Counted from the stretch's first letter, positions 1 through 9,132 are shown. The stretch is DNA of 64,000 nucleotides from DATARH01 sp035309005 (GCA_035309005.1 DATGFP010000151.1:1-64000); one strand, 5' to 3'. The notes: generated by a model not told the origin, from the sequence alone. A program made the numbers and translations.

Positions 1-558
1 GGCGCCGAGGGCTGGCACACCGACGGCGCCTATGACCAAGAGCCCTTCAAGGCGACCCAGCTCTATGCGCTGGCGGTGCCGAGCCGCGGCGGCAACACGC
101 TGTTCTGCAATGGCTATGCGGCCTACGAGGCGCTGCCCGAAACGCTGAAAGCGCGGCTCGACGGGGTCAAGGGCGCCTTCGCCTATGGCGGCAAGCGCGG
201 CAAATCGGCCCTCCTCAACCCGGAGGACCAGGAGTGGGCGCCGGTCTACCACAAGATCATCCGCACCCACCCCGAAACCGGGCGCAAATCGCTTTATTTC
301 GATCCCGGCAAGATCTGCGCGATCGTCGGCGCCGAGGACGATGAAAGCGACCAGCTGATCGCCGACCTCAAGGGCTACATGATCCAGCCCGACGCCGAAT
401 ACCACCATGTCTGGCGGAAGGGCGACATCGTGATCTGGGACAATCGCTGCTCCTATCACCGCGCCGCCGGCGACTATCCGCCCGAGGAGGACCGCATCCA
501 CTGGCGCGTCTCGATCAAGGATTTCGGCGTCGAGCCGATGCGCGTCGCGGCGGAATAG
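1..558 (+). CDS. TauD/TfdA family Fe(II)/2-oxoglutarate dioxygenase, 5'-truncated by window edge
   Basis: This is the C-terminal 185 codons of a dioxygenase; the frame is open to base 1, so the true start lies outside the window. The WHTDG stretch near the left edge gives the first iron ligands (His and Asp of the HxD motif), and WDNRCSYHR near the end gives the distal His. A conserved Arg follows in the last strand. Members of this family hydroxylate or cleave small substrates using 2-oxoglutarate. The gene is followed after 11 bp by a paralogous dioxygenase in the same direction, so the two are probably co-transcribed. The substrate cannot be read from the sequence. Confidence 0.85.
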   Translation, partial: GAEGWHTDGAYDQEPFKATQLYALAVPSRGGNTLFCNGYAAYEALPETLKARLDGVKGAFAYGGKRGKSALLNPEDQEWAPVYHKIIRTHPETGRKSLYFDPGKICAIVGAEDDESDQLIADLKGYMIQPDAEYHHVWRKGDIVIWDNRCSYHRAAGDYPPEEDRIHWRVSIKDFGVEPMRVAAE

Positions 559-569
559 GGGAGGGGAGG

Positions 570-1457
570 ATGAGCATCACGGTCAGCCCGTTCGCCGCCG
601 GGCTCGGCGCTGACATCGCCGGGGTCGACATCCGCCAGCCGCTGGAGCCCGCCGACCGCGACGCGATCCGCGCCGCCTGGCTCGACAACCTCGTGCTGCG
701 CTTCCGCGACCAGGAGATGGACGACGCGCAGCACATGGCCTTCACCCGCCAGTTCGGCGAGCTCGAATTCAACCCCGGCACGCTGATCGCCCGGCAATAC
801 GGCGTCGAGGATTACAGCAAGGATGGCCGCGAGGCGGTGCCGCCGGAAATCTCGGTCATCTCCAACATCATCGAGAACGGCAAGGCGATCGGCGGGCTCG
901 GCGACGGCGAAGCCTTCTGGCACACCGACTCTTCGTTCGTCGACGTGCCGCCGGCGGCGAGCCTTCTGCGCTCGATCGAGGTGCCGCCGCCGTCGGCCGG
1001 CGGCGCCACCGAGTTCCTCAATTGCTACGCCGCTTACGAGGCGCTCGACGACGATATGAAGGCGCGGATCGACGGCCTCCAGATGATCCACGCCGCGACC
1101 CATTCGAGCGGCGGCAAGGCCAACCGCGGCTTCGAGACCGTGAGCGACGTCACGCAGGTGCCGGGCGCCCGCCAGCCGATGGTGCGCACCCATCCCGAGA
1201 CCGGCAGGAAGGCCCTCTTCCTCGGCCGCCGCATCAACGCCTACGTCATCGGCCTGCCGGTCGCGGAGAGCGAGGAATTGCTCGACGAACTGTGGGCGCA
1301 CACGGTGCAGGCGAAATTCACCTGGCGCCAGGAATGGCGGGTCGGCGACCTCATATGGTGGGACAACCGCTGCGCGATGCACCGCCGCGACGCCTTCGAC
1401 CCCGCGACCCGCCGCCTGATGCACCGCACCCAGCTCAAGGGCACCAGACCGGTTTAG
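570..1457 (+). CDS. TauD/TfdA family Fe(II)/2-oxoglutarate dioxygenase
   Basis: A full-length 295-residue member of the TauD/TfdA family. The iron facial triad is visible as FWHTD (His118, Asp120) and WDNRCAMHR (His271), and an Arg-rich C-terminal strand supplies the usual 2-oxoglutarate anchor. The ATG follows a GGGAGGGGAGG-type ribosome site. It shares blocks such as YAAYEAL and HPETGRK with the upstream gene, so the two look like a tandem duplication that has diverged. It probably oxidises a carboxylated or sulfonated substrate; no specific substrate is assigned. Confidence 0.88.
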   Translation: MSITVSPFAAGLGADIAGVDIRQPLEPADRDAIRAAWLDNLVLRFRDQEMDDAQHMAFTRQFGELEFNPGTLIARQYGVEDYSKDGREAVPPEISVISNIIENGKAIGGLGDGEAFWHTDSSFVDVPPAASLLRSIEVPPPSAGGATEFLNCYAAYEALDDDMKARIDGLQMIHAATHSSGGKANRGFETVSDVTQVPGARQPMVRTHPETGRKALFLGRRINAYVIGLPVAESEELLDELWAHTVQAKFTWRQEWRVGDLIWWDNRCAMHRRDAFDPATRRLMHRTQLKGTRPV

Positions 1458-1465
1458 GTAAAATG

Positions 1466-1599
1466 CCCCTCTCCCGCACCGCGGGAGAGGGTGGTCGCAG
1501 GCGACAGCCTGCGGACGGGTGAGGGTGCCACAGCCGAAGACCCTCACCCACCACTCGCTTCGCGAGCGGTTCCCCCTCTCCCGCGGTGCGGGAGAGGGA
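1466..1599. repeat. Intergenic inverted repeat, CTCTCCCGC class
   Basis: Two copies of a short palindrome (CCCTCTCCCGC...GCGGGAGAGGG) stand at the ends of a 134-bp segment, with further complementary pieces between (ACGGGTGAGGGT against ACCCTCACCCA). It is non-coding and resembles the mobile palindromic units common in alphaproteobacterial intergenic DNA. A related unit occurs around 24.4 kb. Confidence 0.7.
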
Positions 1600-1621
1600 A
1601 ATGAAATCAGGGAGGAATCTC

Positions 1622-2446
1622 ATGCCCCATCCGACCCGCGTCGCCCTCGTCACCGGCTGCGGCAAGCCCGTCGGCATCGGCAACTCGACGGCGCGCGCGT
1701 TAGCCGCCAAGGGCGTCGCGGTCGTCGTCTCGGATTTGCGCCCGGCCGGGGTCGCCAACGAATTCAACGCGCCTGGCGATACCGACGCCAATTGGGGCGG
1801 CGTCGACAGCCTGGTCGAGCAGATCGCCAAAGCCGGCGGCACAGCGTCGTCGGTGCTCGGCGACGTCAGCCAGGAGGCGGATGCGAAGCGCATGGTAGAG
1901 GAGGTGCTGGCGCGCTACGGAAGGCTCGACATCCTCGTCAACAACGCCGGCGCGCCGCAGGGCGCCGATCGGAACGAGATCGAGGACGTGCCGGTCGCCG
2001 CCTGGGATCTGACGATGGGGGTCAACGCCAAGGGCGCGTTCCTGATGGCGCGCGCCGCGGTGCCGGCGATGCGCCGGGCCAAATGGGGCCGCATCGTCAG
2101 CGTGTCGTCGAAGGCCGCCTTCCGCCCGGGCGCGAAGCGCGCGACCTATGCCGCCTCGAAGGCGGCGATCGTCGGCTTCACCCGCTCGCTGGCGCTCGAT
2201 TTGGCGCCGCACGGCATCACGGTCAACGCGGTGTGCCCCGGCCCCATTCGCACCTCGCGCGCGATCAGCACCAACCGCCGCGAATACGGCGACGACCTCG
2301 AATTCGGCTTCCGCGAGCGCGCGAAGGATATCCCGGTCGGCCGCTTCGGCGAACCCGACGAAGTCGCCTCGATGATCGCCTATTTGGCCTCGGACGAGGC
2401 CGCCTTCGTCACCGGCCAGGCGATCGGCATCGACGGCGGCTGGTAG
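1622..2446 (+). CDS. SDR family NAD(P)-dependent oxidoreductase
   Basis: A classical short-chain dehydrogenase/reductase of 274 residues. The N-terminal Rossmann motif is TGCGKPVGIG, the NNAG structural motif is present, and the active-site Tyr176-x3-Lys180 is intact (TYAASKA) with the preceding SVSS serine strand. The C-terminus ends in the usual IGIDGGW. The ATG at 1622 follows GGGAGGAAT; an upstream in-frame ATG at 1586 would lie inside the palindromic repeat and is less likely. It probably interconverts an alcohol and a ketone in the catabolic route of its neighbours. Confidence 0.88.
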   Translation: MPHPTRVALVTGCGKPVGIGNSTARALAAKGVAVVVSDLRPAGVANEFNAPGDTDANWGGVDSLVEQIAKAGGTASSVLGDVSQEADAKRMVEEVLARYGRLDILVNNAGAPQGADRNEIEDVPVAAWDLTMGVNAKGAFLMARAAVPAMRRAKWGRIVSVSSKAAFRPGAKRATYAASKAAIVGFTRSLALDLAPHGITVNAVCPGPIRTSRAISTNRREYGDDLEFGFRERAKDIPVGRFGEPDEVASMIAYLASDEAAFVTGQAIGIDGGW

Positions 2447-2474
2447 TCACAACCCGGGCGCCCCACCAAATCCA

Positions 2475-2553
2475 CATTCCCGGCGCAGGCCGGGACCCAT
2501 CCATTCGCGTCTCGGTCGGCTGAAGGGTGGGTCCCGGCTTTCGCCGGGAATGC
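2475..2553. repeat. Intergenic palindromic repeat, CATTCCCGGC class
   Basis: An inverted repeat with arms of the type ATTCCCGGCGCAGGCCGGGA and TCCCGGCTTTCGCCGGGAAT, each arm itself a small hairpin. It lies between convergent genes and may fold as a bidirectional terminator in RNA. Similar copies occur near 3.4, 7.9 and 12.7 kb. Confidence 0.75.
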
Positions 2554-2574
2554 GGTTATGTGTGCTATGTGTGG

Positions 2575-3369
2575 TCAGCCGCCCAATAATTTGCGCTGCG
2601 CCGTCGCCTGTTCCTGCATCGAGAGCAGGAGGCGGGCTTCGGGGGTTGGGGCACAGTTGGTGTAGCCGGCGCCTAGTTCCTTCAGCTGCGCGGCGTTGCG
2701 CGGGAAGGCGGCGTGGTTGAGCGGCAGCGCGAGGCGGCAGCCGGCGCCGCCCTTTACGCCAGCGCGCACCCGGTCGATCGCCGCGACGAGGCGCGGATGG
2801 TCGGGATGGCCGCTGACCCCCAACGAGCGCGACAGGTCGGAGGGGCCGACCGCCAAGAGATCGACGCCGGGCACCGCGGCGATCTCGTCGATGCGCTCGA
2901 CCGCTGCCATGTCCTCGATCATGCAGGCGAGGAGGATCTCGCGGTTGGAGCTCGCCATGTGCTCGAGCAGCGGGATCTTGCCGTAATCGGCGGCGCGCCC
3001 GCCGGCCGCCATGCCGCGCTCGCCGTCGGGCGGGTAGCGCACCGCCGCAACCGCGGCGCGCGCCATGTCGGGATCGGAGACGTGCGGCACCTGGATGCCC
3101 TGCACCCCCATATCGAGAAGGCGCAGGATGAACGCCGGGTCGAACCCCGGGGTGCGCACGATCGGGGTGATGCCGATGCGCTCGGCCGCCATCACGCAGG
3201 CCTGCACGTCGTGCAAATCCAATGTCGTGTGCTCCATGTCGATAAAGGCGGCGTCGAACCCGGCGAGCCCGATGATCTCGACGATCTGCGGGTCGGGAAT
3301 GCCGCCGACATGGGTCCCGAGCGCGAGCCCGCCCTGCCGCATGATGCGCTTCACCCGGTTTTCCTGCAT
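2575..3369 (-). CDS. HpcH/HpaI aldolase/citrate lyase family protein
   Basis: A 264-residue class II pyruvate-type aldolase of the HpcH/HpaI family. Conserved blocks are FIDMEHTTLD (acid and His near residues 46-47), the PIVRTPG Arg near residue 72, VQGIQVPHV, a metal-binding MIEDMAAVE block, and VGPSDLSRSLG. The family cleaves 2-keto-4-hydroxy acids in a divalent-metal-dependent retro-aldol reaction. The gene is flanked by palindromic repeats on both sides and is probably transcribed alone. The length is normal for the family. Confidence 0.87.
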   Translation of the reverse strand: MQENRVKRIMRQGGLALGTHVGGIPDPQIVEIIGLAGFDAAFIDMEHTTLDLHDVQACVMAAERIGITPIVRTPGFDPAFILRLLDMGVQGIQVPHVSDPDMARAAVAAVRYPPDGERGMAAGGRAADYGKIPLLEHMASSNREILLACMIEDMAAVERIDEIAAVPGVDLLAVGPSDLSRSLGVSGHPDHPRLVAAIDRVRAGVKGGAGCRLALPLNHAAFPRNAAQLKELGAGYTNCAPTPEARLLLSMQEQATAQRKLLGG

Positions 3370-3391
3370 CGCTTCCTCCTCACCTCACTCC

Positions 3392-3471
3392 GCATTCCCG
3401 GCGGAAGCCGGGACCCACACGTCAGCCGCACGGGAGGCGGAACCGTGGGTCCCGGCCTGCGCCGGGAAGCG
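3392..3471. repeat. Intergenic palindromic repeat, CATTCCCGGC class
   Basis: An inverted repeat of the same family as the copy near 2.5 kb. The arms contain ATTCCCGGCGGAAGCCGGGA and GTCCCGGCCTGCGCCGGGAA. It is non-coding and lies between two minus-strand genes. Confidence 0.75.
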
Positions 3472-3492
3472 ATTAAAATAGATTACCGCGGC

Positions 3493-4344
3493 TCAGCCGG
3501 TGTGCTTGCGGATGAAGGCTTTCATCCGCTCGATCGCCGGCCGCGCGTAGGGCGCGTCGGGCTTGCCGGTCATGAAGCCGTGATTGGCGCCGCGGTAGAG
3601 CTCCAGTTCAACCTCGCCACCGCCCTTCTTCCAGCCCTGGACCAGGCGCTGCATGGTTTCGAGCGGCACCCACTCGTCGCTGTCGCCGCCGAACACCAGG
3701 GCCGGCGGCAGAAAGACCTTCTCGCCGCGGTCGAGGATCGCCGGCGGGCTGGCTTCGCTCATCGTTGCCTCGTCGCGCCAATAGGCGTGGTGGTTTTCGA
3801 CGAGCTCGTCGTTGCCGGCCTTTTTCGCGAGGTGGTAGCGCAATAGTGGGTCGAGCACGCCCCAGCCTGAGATGACGAAAGCGAGCCGCGCGTCGATCTG
3901 CGGCGCATCGGGGAGCGGCAGCGCGGCGTAGCGCGGGTCGTCGGGGCGCATCGCGGCGAGCAGCACCTGATGCCCGCCGCTCGAAGTCCCCATGCTGCCG
4001 ACCCAATCGGGGCGACCGCCATAGGTGCGCGCCCTCGCCTTCAGCCAGCGCGTCGCCAGGTTGATGTCGGCGAGGGAGGCCGGGTAGGGCGCTTCCGGCG
4101 GCATGCGGAAATCGATGGATGCGACCAGGATGCCGCTCTCGGCCAAGGCCCGGGCGATAAAGTCGTTGTCGGTGCGGTCCTTATGGACCCAGGCGCCGCC
4201 ATGCACCTGGATCACCGCCGGGTAGGGGCCACTGCCGGCCGGCCGGTAGAGCCGCGCCAACAGCGCGCGGCCGCCCTGGCGCTGGTATTCGACATCTTCC
4301 ACCCGCAGGTCCGGGCCGACATCCGCTTCGAGCGTCGCCGCCAT
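3493..4344 (-). CDS. Alpha/beta hydrolase (hormone-sensitive-lipase-like esterase)
   Basis: A 283-residue alpha/beta hydrolase. The oxyanion-hole motif HGGAW lies at residues 48-52 and the nucleophile elbow GTSSGG at 119-124 (Ser121), with a late NHGF that supplies the catalytic His. This pattern belongs to the HSL/carboxylesterase branch, which hydrolyses short acyl esters or lactones. It is divergent from an IclR-type regulator that starts 171 bp away, which may control it. The physiological ester is unknown. Confidence 0.85.
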   Translation of the reverse strand: MAATLEADVGPDLRVEDVEYQRQGGRALLARLYRPAGSGPYPAVIQVHGGAWVHKDRTDNDFIARALAESGILVASIDFRMPPEAPYPASLADINLATRWLKARARTYGGRPDWVGSMGTSSGGHQVLLAAMRPDDPRYAALPLPDAPQIDARLAFVISGWGVLDPLLRYHLAKKAGNDELVENHHAYWRDEATMSEASPPAILDRGEKVFLPPALVFGGDSDEWVPLETMQRLVQGWKKGGGEVELELYRGANHGFMTGKPDAPYARPAIERMKAFIRKHTG

Positions 4345-4515
4345 CGTTTCCTCCTCTTATGCTGCCGGTTATGCCATTGGCCGAGTTTAGCAGCCGCGCC
4401 GGCGCGCGTCTGCCGATCATCGTGGGCGATGGGTGCGACGCCTGCGCAACACGTTGAACGGGGCGGGGCGTATCTCTACTGTGCGGCCCGCTGCACAAAG
4501 GGAGGATGGCGCCCG

Positions 4516-5364
4516 GTGAGGACCCGCCAGGCGCGTCGCGCGCCGAACATCAGATCGGCGGAGGAGAGCATCGCGGTCGCGGACGGCTCGTTCGCGCGCT
4601 CGGCGATGCGCCTCGTCGCGCTGTTCGAGGCGCTCGCCAAGTCGGAGGAGGGGGTCAGCCTCGCCGAGCTCAGCACCACGCTCGCCGCGCCGAAGAGCAG
4701 CCTCCTCGGCATCCTGCGCTCGATGGTCGCGCTCGGCTACATGGAGCACGGCCACGGCCTCTATCGGCTCGGGCCGAAATCCTTCCGGCTGGCCGCCGAC
4801 ATCCTGGCGGTGCGCCGCTTTCCCAATTTGGTGCGGCCGATCCTGCAGGACCTCGCGGCGAAAAGCGGCGAGACCGTGTTTCTCGTCGTGCTCGACCAAT
4901 TGGCGCAGCGGATGACCTATGCCGACATCATCGATAGCGCCAACCCGGTGCGCTACACGGTGCCGACCGGCACGACGCGGCCGCTTTACGTCTCGGCCGG
5001 CGGCCAGATGCTGCTCGCCTACCAGGAACCGGCGTGGATCGACGCCTATATCCGCGCCGCCCGGCTCGACGCCCTGACCCCGCGCACGATCACCGACCCG
5101 CGCCTCCTGCGCGAGCGCCTCGCCGGCATTCGCCGCGACGGCTTCGCGATCAGCCTCGGCGAGACCGTGCCGGGCGCCGCCGGCATCGCGGCGCCGATCT
5201 TCAACGCCGACGGCAGCGTCACCGCCGGGCTCCTTATCGGCGCCCCGATCGACCGCTTCGAGCAGGATTTGCCCGAACTGAAGCGCCTGTTGCGCGAGGC
5301 GGTGACCCGCGTCGCCGGCATCGCGCATACGCTGGTCGAAGATAGGGCCGCGCCGCGCGATTGA
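4516..5364 (+). CDS. IclR family transcriptional regulator
   Basis: A 282-residue regulator with an N-terminal winged helix-turn-helix (about residues 22-85, containing LAELSTTLAAPKSSLLGILRS in two adjoining pieces) and a C-terminal IclR effector-binding domain. The start chosen is GTG at 4516, which has GGAGG ten bases upstream; the open frame extends further upstream without any domain. IclR proteins bind small carboxylic acids and control adjacent catabolic operons. It is divergent from the esterase and upstream of a flavin oxidoreductase, either of which may be a target. Confidence 0.87.
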   Translation: MRTRQARRAPNIRSAEESIAVADGSFARSAMRLVALFEALAKSEEGVSLAELSTTLAAPKSSLLGILRSMVALGYMEHGHGLYRLGPKSFRLAADILAVRRFPNLVRPILQDLAAKSGETVFLVVLDQLAQRMTYADIIDSANPVRYTVPTGTTRPLYVSAGGQMLLAYQEPAWIDAYIRAARLDALTPRTITDPRLLRERLAGIRRDGFAISLGETVPGAAGIAAPIFNADGSVTAGLLIGAPIDRFEQDLPELKRLLREAVTRVAGIAHTLVEDRAAPRD

Positions 5365-5378
5365 ACGGCCATCTTTCA

Positions 5379-5462
5379 GTCATTGCGAGGCGCGCAGCGA
5401 CGCAGCAATCTCGACGGGGAAAGCGTACGGCACGAGATTGCGTCGCTCCGCTCGCAATGACG
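5379..5462. repeat. Intergenic palindromic repeat, GTCATTGCGAG class
   Basis: A non-coding inverted repeat starting GTCATTGCGAGG and ending CTCGCAATGAC, with a second inner pair (GCAATCTCG against CGAGATTGC). It differs in sequence from the CCCGGC class elsewhere in the window and belongs to another well-known type of dispersed bacterial palindrome. Confidence 0.75.
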
Positions 5463-5482
5463 GATTCGTTGATGGAGGCATC

Positions 5483-6625
5483 ATGATCAAGCGGTTTCAC
5501 GCGCTTTATGTCGGGCAGATCGAACTCGACAATGTCGGGCTGGGCGGCACCCCGGCCAACGACCGGCGCTATTCGAGCGAGCGGCTGGCCGAAGTGTTCG
5601 AGACCTCGCGCCGCGTCGCGCAGGTGATGGATGAACTCGGCTATTACTGCTTCTGGGCCGCCGAGCACCATTTCCAGCGCGAAGGCTATGAGTGCATCCC
5701 CAATCTGATCCAGTGGGGGCTGTGGCTCGCTACCCAGACGCGGCGCCTCAAATTCGGCTGCGGTTTCAATGTGTTGCCGATGTGGCACCCGATCCGCCTC
5801 GCGGAAGACTACGCGATGGCCGACATCGTCACCGACGGCCGCGTCGTGATGGGGGTCGGGCGCGGCTACCACACCCGCGAAGTCGAGACGCTCGGCGGCC
5901 CGCTGCTCGACACCACCGCCAACCGCGAGATTTTCGAGGAGGGGCTGCAGCTCCTCCTCAAATGCTTCAACGAGGAGAGCTTCCACCACAAGGGCAAGTA
6001 TTTCGCGGCGCCGCCGCCGCTGCCCTATCGCGGCTACGAGCTCAGCGAGATCACGATGGTGCCGCGGCCGAAGCACCTGCCCGTCGAGATCTACATGCCG
6101 ATGGCCAGCGGCCGCACGATCGACATGATGGCGCAATATGGATTGAAGGCGATGGTGACGCTGAACGGCGAGAAGATCTTGGACGACGTGGTGCGCCAAT
6201 TCCACGCCGCCTGCCATCGCCACAACCGGCCGACCCAGCTTGGGGAGGACATGGTGTGGGGCGCCGGCATCTACCTCGCCGACAGCGAGGCGGAGGCGAT
6301 CCGACGGCTGGAACCGGCGCATGACGAGCGCTTCAAATGGTTCGCGCCGTTCGGCTTTGTGCGCTACGCCGACGCCGAGGGCCGCACTTGGGGCACCCCC
6401 GGCGCGCCGACCACGGTGCCGACACTGGCCGAGGGGGTAAGGCAGAAGGCGTGGTTTTGCGGGCCGCCGGGCCAGGTCATCGACGGCATCAAATCGGTCG
6501 AGGCGAAATACCCCGGCCTCGAGGATTTCATGATCCATTGGGCCGAAGGCCTGCCGCCCGACGAATTCATCGAGCAATTGCGCTGGTTCGCCCGCGACGT
6601 GATGCCGGCCTTCAACCGCGGCTGA
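5483..6625 (+). CDS. LLM class flavin-dependent oxidoreductase (luciferase-like)
   Basis: A 380-residue luciferase-like TIM-barrel oxidoreductase. Family blocks include YYCFWAAEHHF, RLKFGCGFNVLPMWHP, LAEDYAMADIVTDGRV and VMGVGRGYHTREVE. Such proteins are FMN- or F420-dependent monooxygenases or dehydrogenases acting on aliphatic or sulfonated substrates, often with a separate flavin reductase. The ATG at 5483 follows GATGGAGGC; an upstream in-frame start lies inside the palindromic repeat. It is the same family as the gene at 6.8 kb but not a close copy. Confidence 0.87.
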   Translation: MIKRFHALYVGQIELDNVGLGGTPANDRRYSSERLAEVFETSRRVAQVMDELGYYCFWAAEHHFQREGYECIPNLIQWGLWLATQTRRLKFGCGFNVLPMWHPIRLAEDYAMADIVTDGRVVMGVGRGYHTREVETLGGPLLDTTANREIFEEGLQLLLKCFNEESFHHKGKYFAAPPPLPYRGYELSEITMVPRPKHLPVEIYMPMASGRTIDMMAQYGLKAMVTLNGEKILDDVVRQFHAACHRHNRPTQLGEDMVWGAGIYLADSEAEAIRRLEPAHDERFKWFAPFGFVRYADAEGRTWGTPGAPTTVPTLAEGVRQKAWFCGPPGQVIDGIKSVEAKYPGLEDFMIHWAEGLPPDEFIEQLRWFARDVMPAFNRG

Positions 6626-6675
6626 CGGCGCCCGCCCCGGCGCGCGCCGGGGCCGGGCTTTGCACTAAAAGCGCC

Positions 6676-6769
6676 GTCATTCCGGGGCGGTCCCTTCCCG
6701 CGCACGCGGGAATGCAGGGGGAACCAAACTGCCCTTTGCTCTGGACCCCCGCCTGCGCGGGGGTGACGA
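6676..6769. repeat. Intergenic palindromic repeat between convergent genes
   Basis: Arms GTCATTCCGGGGCGG..., CCGCGCACGCGGGAATG and GGACCCCCGCCTGCGCGGGGGTGAC form local hairpins and an overall inverted arrangement. It lies between two converging luciferase-like genes and could terminate both. Confidence 0.65.
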
Positions 6770-6804
6770 AGGGATGTTTCGATCCGAATGGTTCATGCTT
6801 GAGA

Positions 6805-7827
6805 TCAGCCCCTGCCGTATTTGGCATGAAAATGCGGCAGCACGCGCTCGCCCATCATCTGGATGACGCGCAGGATCTTGGCCGCCTCCATGCCGGGCCA
6901 GCCCATGCGGAAAATCAGGTAATTCGATTCCAGGCGGCGCACCCGCTCCTCGATCTGTTCGATGACCTCGTCGGGCGTGCCGAGGATGAAACGGTCGCGC
7001 GCCAGATCGTCGAACCCGACGCGAAAGCTTTCCTCGCCCGGCAAGACCTTGTCCTGGCCCCATTCGGCGTAGGCGGCGTATTTCGCCGCGAGGTAGGGCC
7101 GCGCGGTGTCGACCGCCTCCTCGTGGCTCGGCGCGACATGCGCTTCGAGGCAAATCGGGCGCGCCGCCGGCATCGGATGGTTGGCTTCGGCGAGCGTCTG
7201 CTTGTAGCGCTCCCATTGGCGCTCGATCGTCGGCAGCGCGGCGTGCGGGTTGATGAACCACGAGTACCCGAGGCGGGCGGTGCGCACGACCGCCGGGTCG
7301 GCGTTGGCGGCGATCCAGATCGGCGGCGTTGGCTTCTGCACCGGGCGGATCGTGCAGGTGGCGTTGTGCACCCGGAAGAAGCGGCCCTCGTGGGTCACCT
7401 CGTCCTCGCTCCACAGCCGCTTGATCAGCGCCAGCGCCTCCAGCATGCGCGGCACCCGCTCCTTCGAATTGGTGCCGAAGGCTTCGTATTCGACGTCGCG
7501 GTAGCCGATGCCGACGCCGAAGACGACGCGGCCCTCGGACATGATGTCGAGGCTGGCGACTTCTTCCGCGGTCTGCACCGGGTTCAGCATCGCCAACAGC
7601 AGGACCGAGAGGCAGAGGTCCATACCCGGCGCCTCGCCGGCGAGGCGCGCCAGCATCGGCAGGCTCTGCAGCGATTGATAGGGGGGCGACAGATAATGGT
7701 GGCCGGCCGCCAGCGCGTCGAAGCCGGCCTCTTTGGCGAGCCGCACCTGCTCGACCGCCTCGCGAAAGCGCCTGACCGGGTCGTCCGAGCGCGGCTGCTG
7801 CGCGTTGACAAAGACGCCGAATTTCAT
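6805..7827 (-). CDS. LLM class flavin-dependent oxidoreductase (luciferase-like)
   Basis: A 340-residue luciferase-like protein beginning MKFGVFVNAQQP. Recognisable blocks are AGFDALAAGHHY, LCLSVLLLAMLNPVQTAEE, DIMSEGRVVFGVGIGYRDVE and PTPPIWIAANADPAVVRTA. The start at 7827 has GGAGGAGAG close upstream; an earlier in-frame start adds ten residues without homology. It probably oxidises an organic substrate with reduced flavin, and it converges on the similar gene upstream. Confidence 0.86.
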   Translation of the reverse strand: MKFGVFVNAQQPRSDDPVRRFREAVEQVRLAKEAGFDALAAGHHYLSPPYQSLQSLPMLARLAGEAPGMDLCLSVLLLAMLNPVQTAEEVASLDIMSEGRVVFGVGIGYRDVEYEAFGTNSKERVPRMLEALALIKRLWSEDEVTHEGRFFRVHNATCTIRPVQKPTPPIWIAANADPAVVRTARLGYSWFINPHAALPTIERQWERYKQTLAEANHPMPAARPICLEAHVAPSHEEAVDTARPYLAAKYAAYAEWGQDKVLPGEESFRVGFDDLARDRFILGTPDEVIEQIEERVRRLESNYLIFRMGWPGMEAAKILRVIQMMGERVLPHFHAKYGRG

Positions 7828-7880
7828 CGCTCTCCTCCGCTGACCGTCGCTCGCCAATGTAGACTTGATCCCTTTCTCAT

Positions 7881-7961
7881 GTCATCCCGGCGCAGGCCGG
7901 GACCCACCGGGCCGTCGCTCGAAACGCCGGCAAATGGACCCCGGCCTGCGCCGGGATGACG
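7881..7961. repeat. Intergenic palindromic repeat, GTCATCCCGGC class
   Basis: Arms GTCATCCCGGCGCAGGCC and GGCCTGCGCCGGGATGAC are near-perfect inverted copies about 45 bp apart. It lies between divergently transcribed genes, so it sits in or near their promoters. Confidence 0.78.
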
Positions 7962-7983
7962 GATAGAGCTGAGGGAGCCGCCG

Positions 7984-9132
7984 ATGGAACCGCTCGATAG
8001 CGCAACGCTGCCGCCGGGAGTGCGCTCGCGCTTCGTGCGCGACGTCAACGGGCTCGACATACACATCCTGGAGGCCGGGTATGCGCCGGCGGGGCGGCCG
8101 GTCGTGCTGTTGCTGCACGGCTTTCCGGAGATCGCCTATTCCTGGCGCAAGGTGATGCCGGCCTTGGCCGAGGCGGGCTACCACTCTATCGCCCCCGACC
8201 AGCGCGGCTATGGCCGCACCACCGGGTGGAGCGCGGATTACGACGCCGATCTGCGGCCGTTCCGCCTCCTCAACGCGGTGCGCGATGCGCTCGGCCTCGT
8301 CGCGGCGCTCGGCCACGCTACGTGCGCGGCGGTGGTGGGGCACGATTTCGGCGCCTCGGTCGCGGCCTGGTGCGCCCTGGTGCGGCCCGATGTGTTCCGC
8401 TCGCTGGCCTTGATGAGCGCGCCCTTCGCCGGCCCGCCCGCGCTCCCCTTCGCGACCGACGGGAAATCGCCGGCGATGCCCGAGAGCCCCTCGATCCACG
8501 AGGCGCTGGCCGCCCTGCCGCGGCCGCGCAAGCATTACCAATGGTGGTATTCGACGCGGTCCGCCAATGCCCGGATGTGGCATTGCGAGCAAGGGGTGCA
8601 CAATTTCCTGCGCGCCTATTTCCACCACAAGAGCGCCGACTGGAACGCGAACCGTCCGCACCGCCTGGCGTCATGGACCGCCGAGGAACTCGCCAAGATG
8701 CCGACCTACTACATCATGGATCTGGCCGACGACATGCCGGCGGCAGTGGCGAAGGAAATGCCGTCCGCCGCGGAGATCGCCGCCTGCCGGTGGCTGCCCG
8801 ACGAGGAGCTCGCGGTCTACGCCGAGGAATACCGGCGCAACGGCTTCCAGGGCGGCCTCAACTGGTACCGCTCGCGCAGCGGCGGCGCCTTCGAAGCGGA
8901 ATTGCAGCTCTATTCCGGCCGCACCATCGACGTCCCGTCGATCTTCATCTCGGGTAAGAGCGACTGGGGCGTCTATCAGCGCCCCGGCGCCGTCGAGCGC
9001 ATGCAGGAAGCGGCCTGCACCCGCATGGCCGGCGTCCACCTGCTGGAGGGCGCCGGCCATTGGGTGCAGCAGGAACAGGCCGACGCGGTCAATCGCCTCT
9101 TGGTCGATTTCCTGCGGCAGGCAGCCGCCTGA
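7984..9132 (+). CDS. Alpha/beta hydrolase, epoxide-hydrolase-like
   Basis: A 382-residue alpha/beta hydrolase. The oxyanion motif HGFPE is at residues 45-49, DQRGYG follows, and the nucleophile elbow GHDFGA places Asp121 at the active site, which is the epoxide hydrolase/haloalkane dehalogenase pattern rather than Ser. A late GHWVQ supplies the catalytic His. The most likely role is hydrolysis of an epoxide or halide formed by a neighbouring monooxygenase. The start at 7984 follows GAGGGAGCC. Confidence 0.84.
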   Translation: MEPLDSATLPPGVRSRFVRDVNGLDIHILEAGYAPAGRPVVLLLHGFPEIAYSWRKVMPALAEAGYHSIAPDQRGYGRTTGWSADYDADLRPFRLLNAVRDALGLVAALGHATCAAVVGHDFGASVAAWCALVRPDVFRSLALMSAPFAGPPALPFATDGKSPAMPESPSIHEALAALPRPRKHYQWWYSTRSANARMWHCEQGVHNFLRAYFHHKSADWNANRPHRLASWTAEELAKMPTYYIMDLADDMPAAVAKEMPSAAEIAACRWLPDEELAVYAEEYRRNGFQGGLNWYRSRSGGAFEAELQLYSGRTIDVPSIFISGKSDWGVYQRPGAVERMQEAACTRMAGVHLLEGAGHWVQQEQADAVNRLLVDFLRQAAA

